Assembly: GCA_030847615.1 (NCBI GenBank)
Contig: JAUMIR010000001.1
Location: forward strand, 182,733,001-182,797,000
Direction of reading: 5' to 3'
Source: Gambelia wislizenii
Lineage: Eukaryota > Chordata > Lepidosauria > Squamata > Crotaphytidae
DNA: 64,000 nt
Shown here: positions 41,001-53,000 of the stretch, one piece after another
How the letters are laid out: each line of letters starts with the position of its first letter
Position numbering within the stretch: the first letter of the stretch is position 1
Notes under the pieces: generated by a model
The model's input: only the letters and a program-made list of their open reading frames with translations
The model's database searches: none
Told to the model about the DNA's origin: nothing
Made by a program: the position numbers and the translations under genes

Positions 41001-44000
41001 GAAGGTTGTTTGCTACTCAGTACTTGCAAGCACCAGGATGCCGTTAGATGTGATGTTCTTTGAATTCTATTGCTCCAAATATAAAATGTGACACAGATCT
41101 ACCATCTTCTGTAAATCTAATAGTACAGATCAGTGGTTCTTAACCTGTGGTCCAGGGACCCACAGGGGTTTGCAATGTCCTCACAGGGGGTCTACAAAGG
41201 CTTGAAGCTGCTTGGCCCACCTCCTCCCTGCAGTGGAGTGGCCACATGACAGGAGCTAAGACAAAGGCTGGCTGGCTGGCTTGGCCTGCATATTGCCATC
41301 GAATCTGCTCCAGCTACAAACTTGCAGGAAGAAGCAGAAGAAAGTCTTCCCTCCCCCTCCAGTGCCTCTGAGGGAAGGTTTAATGGATGGTGTAACTGTA
41401 TTATTATTGTTATTGTTATTATTATCATCATCATCATCATCATCATCATTATCGTTATCATCATCATTAGGTGTTGTTGTTGTTGTTGTTGTTAGGGTTT
41501 TAAATCTTGAGTTAAGTCTTGAGGGACCACTGCAACAAAAGATATTTAAAGGGTGAAGACAAGGTTAAGAGTCACTGGTATAGATTTTAAAGTGTTAATG
41601 GTCATTTCAAACACAGATTTAAAAAAGAGTAAGACTCACAACACAATGAGATATATTTCCCATTCTAACAGTAAATGTTACAATTCTAATAAAATTTTAC
41701 ATTTGAAATTAACCACATGCCAAAGCTGACAGTCCCTTAATTTAACATAGAGCAGCTTTAAATGTACTAAAGAAAGCCCTTACCCAGAGCAAGCTTAGCC
41801 ATCTGTAAGTTTTTGATCCAAGACTGTTTGATGGCAGGGGTAAACGTATTGAATACTGCTGTAAAGAAAGTAGGTCGGCCTGATCTATGAGAAATAAAAC
41901 AAAGTTAAGTGATTTAACACATTCCTCTGGCAGGGACAAAAGAAAGGTTTTCTGGGTTACAAGCATAATGAAAAATAAATTATTGAAAACCACATGGCTG
42001 TGTTCTTAGTATTGAGATTTAATGACTCTACAACCAAAAAGCAGAATTTATTTAACACTAGATGGAGGCTTCTCAAGTCTGACAGGTGTAGGTGGGATGA
42101 AAAGACAACTGCCTCCTCTGGGTATAAAACCAGGTCTGCTTTCCAATACATGGCCCTGTTCCCTATACTCAAGAGCAAACATGACCCCCCCCCCATACTA
42201 GCCTTCATATTCCCTATGGGGGAAGGGGAAGAGTGAGAAAGAAAGATGTGTTCCCATCCCTCCCACAGTTCCTCTTTTGGAGAAAGCTCAACCACCCACT
42301 GCCTTAGTGGCAGAGGTCCGGTTCAACCTTGATTAGCTGCAGGAGGAGCAGCAGTAACATCCACTCTTGATTGTGCTCTATTGCAGCACTGGTCTCAAGG
42401 GTACTGCTAGATTGGTACTAACTTGTCCTGCTTTCCTGGAAGCTGAAGTTGAATTCTACAGCGATCTGCAGCTCTGATTTCATCTTCTTTTCTCAAGATA
42501 AGTTTTTGCAAACCCGAGGTCCAATCATGTGCCACTGATTGGTTTAAATTCTGACAGAAGAAAAAAAAAAGGGCGGGGGGAGAGACTGAAAAAGGCTGAA
42601 GACCTTAAATCTCACTTTCAGTTTATATTTCCAGTTTCACCCATCATTCACCATTGTATTAGTGACTGTGCTAGCTTGAGCCACACTCCACTTATTATAG
42701 TAGTACTATTTAAGATTGTTTTGCTTCACTGACAATATTAAGACTTGATGGCAAACCTATACAACAGATGTAATCATACGGCTAGAGCCATACACTCAAT
42801 TTCCTATCCTTCCCATCTCCAGAAGGCAGATTTTAAGAGATAGGTTCTGCTGCCACAGCTGTCTACTACTAGTGGGGAAGGAGAGGGGAGAAGGTGAACA
42901 GGCAGCTTCTGGCCACAGCCTGCAGTTTGGGGGAAAGAGCTAGGTCATCACCCGGGGTCTCTAGTGACTTGCTGGAGATCTGGAGCAGTGAGCTCAGCTT
43001 TTGACTCCCTGCTACAGAACTGAAGCCAAGCACAGGCTCTTTTTAGGTGCCTTCCTCCCCTCCAACTCTTAAACAGCCAAGGCAGCTGCCCCTGGCTTTT
43101 GAAAGCTGCAGGAAGTGGTGGACATAGTGCAAGGAGGTAGCAATTACCTCCTTCGCAACATATGAGCACTATACCACAAACAAGATTCCAGCTGTTGTGT
43201 GCAAATGGGATTATGTGAGCCTTATGGGGTTTAAGAAAAAGTTATTGGCAAAGGGGACAATTTGGACTAACGAAGGAGGGTTAATGTCTTCGATCCAGAA
43301 AGTATCTCTTCCCTATTGTTCCTACCTGATGGAGTTGTTGTTGTTGTTGTTTTTAAGAGACAGATTAGGGCTCTTATTACTTGCAACAGTCCTAAATACA
43401 TAGACAGTGGCGTAAATCCCGCTAAACCCAGTGGGATTTGGGATTACATTGCACTGCAGTTTAAATTTAGGTACTCTGTGGACTGCACTGAAAGCCAGAT
43501 TAGAATGGGTTTACTTTTGATCAAGGAAAACCCATAGTCTTGAACTCCAATAGGTCTTCACATTTTGCTTAAATACAAACATTAAAAGTCAGTTAAAAGC
43601 ACAAATCTTTACCTAATGATACATTAATTAAATTTCAAGCATTTTCTACCCACAACTAGAATAGTAGACTATTCTAGTTTAATTCAGTAACAGATATTTA
43701 TAACTGTTGATGTCATATGTATCTTGATTATGTGTATATAAATTGTTTTAAAAAGTGATTCCCAAGGAAATATTATTTAAAACATAAGTCAGTTGTTAGA
43801 ATCATTCAGCAAAGTTTTTAACTTATATTTTGTCAATTATGTTTCATTATATATTTTAAATTGTTTTTAATCCATGTACTTTTAAATAGAATTAAATAGT
43901 CCTTCCATATTCACGGCTTTGGCATTCACGGGTTTAAGTAATCATGGCTTGAAAATATTCTTTAAAAAATAATAATCCAAAAGGCAAACCTTGATTTTGC

Positions 44001-47000
44001 CATCTTATATAAGGGACACCATTTTCCTATACCATTGCATATCATGGGACTTGAGTATTCACAGAGGGGTCCTGGAACCAAACCCCAGCGAATGTGAAGG
44101 GACGACTATATAGTTTAATTTTTTAACTTTTGTAAAATAAGATTTTAGTTAAACGTCTGTTTTAAATTATTATAAGCCACTCTTTATCCCATGCCAAGAG
44201 AAAAGTTGTGTATAATTGAATGACTGAATAAAACAATAATAATAATAATAATAATAATAATAATTCTTTAATATTTTTATTATTACCCCAAGTAATATTT
44301 TATTTTATTACCCCAAGTTAACCCCAAGGCTAACTTAACACTTTGAGTTTTCTTGGCAAGATTTGTTCAGAGGGGGTTTACCACTGCCCTCCTCTGAGGC
44401 TGAGAAAGTGTGACTTGCCCAGGCCACTCAGTGGGTTTTCATGGCTGAGCAGGGATTTGAAGCCTGGTCTCCCAGAAGCCTAGCCTAACACTTAAACCAC
44501 TACATCATGCCAGCTCTCATGAATGTACTAAAATAATAAAGCCTAAAGTAAAGGCGATACCAGCTGACCCATGTCCTTGTACACAGTTCTTTCCTTATGT
44601 TTTAAGCACTGTTTGAACACTGCCAAAGACATTCTTGTGTTTGCTTAACCCTTAAATGGAGGCTAAACAAGAGAACGCTCTGTGTTAAAAAAATATTAAC
44701 CACCAACACACACTAATTCTATGACCATATTTTCTTCCCCTGCAATTCTAAGCATTTCTGTATCAAATTAGCAGCTACTGAGAAGACCCTGTTATTAAAT
44801 GCACTATGACTCAAACATGAGAGCAGCAGGGTAAAACAAGATCAGCAAGGCATCTATAATCTACTTACAACTCTAAAGTTAAACATTTAACAAGAAACCA
44901 ATTAGGGTCTGAACAGATTGTGTGTGTTTGCTTGGACACACACACACACTCATATGACAGACCACTTCAAGCCATCAGAAAATTCAGAAAGCTCTAGACG
45001 TACAAACAGAGCTGAGAAGCAACTCAAGCACTGTTAGCTATCATTTGTTACCTGGTAGTTGCCTTTAAGATTGCCTATCAGTTGACTGATTTGGCCAACT
45101 ACACTCAAATCATGCAAGAGATTCTGCAAATCCTGGTAAAGTTGTCCTGGTCCCATATATAGCTTGTCTGAAAAACATGAAAAGTGTGCAATTATATACA
45201 TGTGCAACATGACAGTATGAATGGACACAGCTAACTTTGTGGCCAAAGAAAAAACAGCATCCTCTATTTAAAACTACAGCAAGAGTCTTGTTCACACAAA
45301 CTTATAAAACATAGACTCCTAGCTTTAAATAGAGAATTTAAACGAAATGAGGTACCATTTGTTTGTGTTTTTCCCCATCTGAAATCAACAGATATCCAAT
45401 TTGTGCATCTACATAGTTTCAACCATTTAAAATTGTTGAATGTCTTTACACTGTAAATTATTTATCTATTTATTTAAGAGATTTCTGCATCATTTCTCAA
45501 TCCACAAAGGCTCCCAAGGCAATGAACAAATAAAAATAATTTTAAAAGTACAGATAAAATATTTGAAAAACATTCTTTTTAAAGATTAAACATTCTTTTA
45601 AAATTATTAAAAACAATCTTTAAAGTCATCCTAAAAAATAATTTTGAATCATAGATTTTCCTTGGTTTTTTTTTCGGGCTGTGAGGCCGTGTTCTAGAAT
45701 AGTTTCTTTCTGACGTTTCGCCTGCATCTGTGGCTGGCATCTCCAGAGAATGGTTGGGTTCCAGGAGTGTATGTGGAGTTTATATGCTGTGAACCCTTGT
45801 TGGGGAGTATATGTAAATTTGTGTAAATTGAATGGTTAGTTTCTGGGTATAGAAATGCAAGGCTCGTTAGTGTCTGTTTGACTAATGGTTGGTTGATGGG
45901 TCATTATCTGTGGACTCCCCTTGTCCCTGGGTGGAATTCCTTTGTAAGTGTTGAGTTTTGATTCTATTGTATTGAACAAGTTACCGCCGCCATTATCTGG
46001 AGAAAACGGGGTGGAGTTCACACAGGATGCTGGCCTGTTGCTGAAGCTGCCGTCACTGTCATTTCCCCCGCTAATGCAGAAGTTAGGCTGGGGTCCCACA
46101 ACATGTGACTGCAGGCCCCTGCTTGTGACCAGCCTCAGTTACATGTTGAGGGACCCCTGCCTGGCTTCCAGAAGAGCTAGGAACCTGGCAGAGGCAGGTA
46201 GGAGCAGCATGCCAGACAGGCTTCTGTGGACATGTGGGGCCCGATACGGTTTTTCCCAGGTAAATCAGGTATTTTCCTGTAACGATTTATTGGGCCCTAT
46301 CCTAGCTTGTCCCTATTCCTGCCCCATATATGCTCCAGGGGTGGTGAGGATTGCTCAGGGCAGATCAGGGTAAATGCCCTGTGTTGTTTGGACTAAGGGG
46401 GCAAGCCGGGGTATTTAGCCCATGTAGATGAGCCCAAGATGTTGGGACATGCAACAGGGTCTTCTCTGGAATTCTCAAATTTCTAGTAGCTTATATGAGA
46501 GGAGGCAGTCTTTTAGATAACCTGGCCCCAAACTGCTCAGGGCTTTATAGATCAAAACCAGCACCATGAATTGAGCTCAGGAGCAAATTGGAAGCCAGTG
46601 CAGTTTTTTTATTGCTTTAATATTTTAATTTGATTTTATTGTATGCTGCCCTAAGATCTTTGGATGGGGAGGGGAAGGAATATACATATTTTAATTAATA
46701 AATAAAATAAACAGAATTTGAAATAAATGAATAGTAGAAAACCAATCATGGATACTTAAAGGTTACAATCCTGCCATTTCTTAAACGTCCCTATCAAATT
46801 TAACATGTCACTGAGAAATTGCTTAACTGTCACGAGACTCCCAACAATAGTTGCTTTTTAAACAGTGGCTTGTTCTCTAATGACAGTCACTCATACTGAG
46901 ACAACAAGCTTGCAGCAGAACCAACAGCAAATTCCACTTGCCTATAAATTCAAGACAGAGTACATGTTCTTAATAATTATTTCCAAAATGTTATAAAACA

Positions 47001-50000
47001 AAGGTGCCAGGGTCCTAATCCAGATATCTCCCCCAAACTCATACCACAGTATTTACTTTTTAGAAAACATCATTAACACAAATGCTAACTGTATGAATTG
47101 TGTCATATCTAGTTTGGCCATAAATCAGGGTGTGCAGCACACAACCACTAGGTGTGATGACAATGTCACTGAATTTTGCACCAAACCACACCACTGAAAT
47201 TTGGCAGCAAGCTGAGAAAACCTCTTTAAAACAAGCAGGAAATACTTACTTTAAAGATATTTTTGCACTTTGCCACCAAAATTCAGTTTTTCTAGTTTGC
47301 TACTCAAATTTGGAAGCAACACAAGCAACAGTCCTTTAAACTCAATTAAGTGGAGATTTCTTAGTTGGCTTCTGAATTTAGTGAATATTAGACAAAACGC
47401 ATGGCACAGCAATAGAGCCAATAGGAAGGGAAAGTGCCCTTCCTTGTCAGTTTTCCTCTTCTAATAAAAAATAAAGTTTGGTTGGTTAATGAAGGAGAGT
47501 TTCCAAAGAGATCAGAGAAATCTAAAACATTACTGTAAGTCACCAGGGCGCAGTGAATGGAACTCCTCTGTTCCTACATTTCCCCATGGAGTATCAGGCC
47601 CCATCTACACGATGAAAAAAATCCGTACGGCATTCAAAAGATCGATAATGTATACTTATGGCCGTTAGGATACATTTGTGTCTTTTGGAAGGGGGGGCAG
47701 TAAATCCCCCGTAAAGCCCATGAATTCGGAGTTCGGGAGGAATAGCGGATCTTGTACAAAAAAATCTGTACAAGCGTTTGAATTTGTGATTGTTTGTACA
47801 CCCCCGTTCGCACACATACAAACAGGCAGTGTAATCTGACTGGCTGGCCAAGCAGAGGAGGTGGTGTAGCAAAGAGGGAAGTTGGGAGCATGTTGGATTC
47901 CCGACTAAATCTGGTAAGTCCATGAAATGGAGATTTTTACATTTATTCATTTTTATTTCATGTTGTAAATAAAGAAAAACGATTGTCCACATCACAGGCA
48001 CCTTTTAAAAAAATTTTTAAAAAGTGGTGGGAGATTTAAAACCGCCACTTGGGTCGCTCGCTCCAGCCAGCTGGGCAAGGGGGGGGGTCATACGAAGTTC
48101 AGGGGAGGTAAAAATCATGTAGGCAGATCGTATGCATTCGAACGGCTGCCTTTTCAAACTTTTTACCCCCAAGCAGATTTTTTTCCATCATGTAGACGGG
48201 GTCTCAGTTTGTAAGTAACACTTTACAACATTTTCTCTAACATTATTTTTGAGGGGCAAAGAGTACATAAAATAATTTTTGCAAAGTAAGATAAAGACCA
48301 GTAACAACAATATTGTTCACACTTCAACACGCAATACAGGTTTCCCTATCCCCAATATGTTTCTCCAAGGGGACAAGTTCCTGAACTTACTGTTTATAAG
48401 TGAAACCGCAGATAATAGCAAACCCTATTAAAATAAAGGATTTCTGGCACAAACATATCAAAGTTGTGTTAGAGGGCCTAGCAATTCCTAGAGAGGACAC
48501 CCCTCTATGCACTTTCCAGCACAACTCTATGGTATGTGTCCCTATTTTTTCAGCCGTGGTTAACTGAAACTATGGATAACTGGGGGGGGGGGACACCTGT
48601 ATTTACTAATTCTTTCTAAAACATTGGTGGCGGGTCATTTTGGAGGAATGTTTGACTAATTTCCTATTTTTAAAGTATATACCTAAACATTAGGAAGAAC
48701 TTCCTGACATTAAGAGCTGTTCAGCAGTAGAATGCACTTCCTTGGAGTGTGGTGGATTCCCCTTCTTTGGAGGCTTTTAAACAGAAGTTGGATGGCCATC
48801 TGACGGGAATATTTTATTGTGTATTCCTGCATGGGAGTGGGTTGGACTGGATGGCTCTAGTGGTCTCTTTCAACTCTATAATTCTATGATTCTATAACTG
48901 TAATGTGAAAAAGTAACAAATCGATAAATGATTAAAGTAACATGCATTTTAAAAAAAATGTTCCAAGCTCTGTGGAGATTGAAATGCCCATGCAGACCCT
49001 AACCACAAAATATATAAAACAGTACTTTCATGGAACCCAGGTGTTCTACATTACAAAAGACAGCCTTCTATTTGAAGAGCTCTCCAGTCCAAGTCTGGTA
49101 TAAAGATAAAGAACTGTACAAAGGAAGAGCAGAAGCCTTGAAGTTAACACCTCAATGATAGCCTAATCAGGCATGCAGGTTGCTTGATCAGAGCCTTGAT
49201 GAGATGTCCAGTTGTCCCCCTGTATCCACGGATTTGGTATCCACAGATTTAAGTATTCACAGCTTGAAAATACTCTTTAAAAAATAATAATCCAAAAAGC
49301 AAACCTTGATTTTGCCATCTTATATAAGGGACACCATTTTGCTATGGCATTGCATATAACTGGATTTGAGTATTCACGGATTTTGGTATCCACGGGGGGT
49401 CCTGGAACCAAACCCCAGTGAATATGAAGGGACAACTGCATTCTATTATAGTAACCATTATAAAAATATTTCTAAATTCTCATCTTTACATATCCACAAC
49501 CATATGCACATTTATTGCAGACCTGTTTCCTCTTTTGTCTTCTTTTTTGGTGACGCCACCACAAACACTATCAGGCACTTGCTATTTTTAATAGCTGCAC
49601 CTACACATTTCTAAAATATTTTTAACTGGAGTGTAAAAGTATGGTTATAAAGAAAAGAAACCAAAAAAAGAGGGAGAAAATAAGAAAGAATAAAGAAGGG
49701 AAAGATATTATATAGGATATGAAGAAGGGCTATGCATATACATGAGCAATGATTTTAGTGGATCATATTTCCAAAAATACATTTCTTGAAACTGACATGT
49801 ATAAAATGTACATTCATGCATAGCTAAAGCAGCTTCTGACCATTGAACAATGGATGGTGAATACAGTAATTATCTTTCTAACCTGAAAATGTAAAGCTGG
49901 AATTCTATGTACACTATTTAACTAGGCAACTAGCTTAGTTGCATAACTAATGAGTGTCTCCTGATCCCCGTCTCCAAAAAACCCCAAAAACTATTCTACC

Positions 50001-53000
50001 AGGCAAAAAGAAAGTGTGACCGGAGTCCTGCTTCTGACTGCTGCAGCCTCCCTGGCTGGCAGGAAGATGGTGGAAATGTCTTCCACTTGAGCCCCAGTTA
50101 CCAGCGGAATGGATCCCCTTCTCTCTGTGTAGCTGATAAAGTAAGCTTGAGAAGGCAGTAACGATCATGTACCATGATTGTGACTATGTAGCGACCATGG
50201 ATCCCTTATGGATGCCTAACTCCAGGTTATGCATCTGTAAGTCTGATCCTGAATTCCTGCGTAAGTCATTTTGCAAAAGAAAAAGCACACAGGATCCAGC
50301 AACACTGACCCTCAGTTAAATTCCACATCATCTTCTATATATATAATTCTCTTGGGTATGTTGCCATTTCCTGTGTGCTGATTGGCTGCTTAGGAAACTG
50401 ACCAACCAATCAAAGCTTGGTTGGGCAGCCAATCAGCACACTGGGGGTGGGAACATGTGGACTTTTCAGTCCTTTGTAAACATGGCCACCGGCAAGGAGG
50501 TATGAGTAGCATGGGGGGATGTGACATGATGTGTGTGCACAGGGAGAGCAGCAGGGGATGGAGAGGGCCATGGTGGGGGGGAGAGCGGCAAGGGTGGCGG
50601 TGGCACGGCAGGGGGCAAGCTGCCACGGGGGGAGGGAGACGGGGCGGCGGTAGCACGGTGGGAGCGAGGTGCCGCAGGGGGTGGGTGGGAGGCGGCAAGG
50701 AGGGTGGCGGTGGCATGGCGGGGGATGACGTGGGGGAAAGGAGACAGAGAGGAGGGCGGCAGTGGCACAGCGGGGGCGAGGTGCCGTAGGGGGAGGGAGG
50801 CAGTGAGGAGGGTGGCGGTGGCATGGTGGGGGGGGCGCAGTGCCACAGGGGGAGGGAGGCGGCGAGGAGGGTGGCAGTGGCACGGTGGGGGGTGAGGTGC
50901 CACGGGGGGAGGGAGGCAGCGAGGAGGGTGGCGGTAGCATGGCGGGGGGTGAGGTTCTGCACAGGGAGGGAGACAGGAGGGCGGCAGTGGCACGGCGGGG
51001 GGTGAGGTGCCACAGGGGGGAGGGAGGCGACAAGGAGGGTGGCGGTGGCACGGCAGGGGGGAGGTGCCACGGGGGAAAGGAGGCAGCGAGGAGGGTGGCG
51101 GTGGCACGGTGGGGGGCAAGGTGCCATGGTGGGGGGAGGCAGTGAGGAGGGCAGCAGTGGCACGGCGGGGGAGTGAGGTTCTGGGGGGGTGGGCATCGAG
51201 GGGAGCAGTATGTGTGTGTGTGGCGCGTGGGGGGAACTTGAAATCTTCAAGTTGGAGTTGTTCCACAGAGTTAGTTCAGCATGACTATGTAGATCAAATT
51301 GCAACTGACAAAATACTGCATGTGAAGCCATCCTGGCAGCAGAAATTGCAAGGGGCACCTTCCCTTTCCTCCTTAAGTGAATGGTCTCAAAGGCAGTTTG
51401 TTCTAAAAGAGGTTCTAAGTTGGTTCCAAAATTGCTCTAAGAGGAGTATCTGAATTAGGCTGTGCTTGCTAGTTATTTGTATGAGTCAGAAGAGTTGCCT
51501 TATGATATGAGCTCAAGCCTGAGAAATTAAATCCACCTTCCGAAAAAAAAACAGTTGCATTCTTTTCAAGTGAAAAAAATAGGGTGGTAAAGACCCCCAT
51601 ATAAATTTCCTAAAAACAGTATTGATTTTCTAAAAGTAAACCTGAGAGATATACAATGAAATACCTTGAAGAACACACAGTATCTGTGGTAGAATATTCA
51701 TCTTAAGTATACCTTACTGCAAACACTTGAGTGATGTCCACCTATCCAAATCCAGAGCTATTTACAGCAATGCAGATAAATTCAGTTTAATCATTTGAAT
51801 AATATCCTGAGGAACCAACATGCCCAAATACCTAATAGCTTCTGGACATTAGCTGGCAAGCCTTTCAGAAGGAGTATTACCCCATCAGGCACAGCCTCAG
51901 ATTTACACCAACTAACAGATAAAACAGAAAGGATTAACCAGAAAGGGCATCAGAGCTACCAATTAATTTTATAAACTCTACTGCACTTACACATAAATCA
52001 TAGGTGAACCGCACAGCACTAACATAAGCAGCTTGGAAACCAAAGCTCTGATACTCTAAAGAGAAGGGACAATGCTTATGGACCAATGGCATGTGGCTGA
52101 AATTACATGGTTAGAAATTGATTTTTTGTCAAGGTATGACCACAATCTTCCTGTTAACAGATCTGACAATTAATGTTCACATGCTAAACACAACAGATGC
52201 AATAGGCAGATAAAATTTTCCTAATATTGAAGTACAGTTGTCCCGCCACATTCACAGATTTGGCATTCACGGTTTTAAGTATTCACGGCTTGAAAATATT
52301 CTTAAAAAAATAATAATCCAAAAAGCAAACCTTGATTTCACCATCTTATATAAGGGACATCATTTTGCTATGCCATTGCATATAATGTGACTTGAGTATT
52401 CATGGATTTGGGTATTCATGGGGGGTCCTGGAACCAAACCCCAGCGAATGTGAAGGGACAACTGTATTATAAAGATTAAACAAAAAGTCAATTGTACACT
52501 TGAATGTGATGTCAGTTGTGAATAATACTGCAAAGGATGGTAGGGCAAGATGTGACAAGGCAGCTATGGTTCTTGTGAGGGCAAGGATGCACATCTTGAT
52601 TCCACCCACTGAGCCATCTGCTTGTCATCAAGCAACATACTGAACAGCACACAAATTTAGGACTGCCAAGAATATGGATGTTAAACAATATGTAAATGTG
52701 AAAGTCCATTTTAGGCTGACAGCTACGTTGCTGAGTGTAATGTGTTTAGTGTAATGTGCTATATATCCAAGAATAACTTTATATGGGAAGATGATGCAGC
52801 ATATAAAATGTGCAATATGGCATAATCAGCACTTGCATGAAAAACAGTGTAATAAGATCTGAAGCCACAATTTAATCAACTGAAGTTCAGAGACAGATGC
52901 ATATTTATCTGAGAAGGTTAGCAGCATAGTGCTTTGAGACATTCAGAAGAAAGGTTTAATATATGCTGCAGCTCTGAAGGAGGAAGTAATAGACCCTCCT

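Noticed and set aside
41400..41500. CRISPR-like array
   Set aside because: Simple trinucleotide microsatellites with no spacers; the source is a vertebrate genome.
50390..51358. 322-codon proline/histidine-rich minus-strand ORF, and overlapping plus-strand Gly/Arg-rich ORFs
   Set aside because: They translate a 57-bp tandem repeat in several frames on both strands. Composition and period explain them; there is no family signature.
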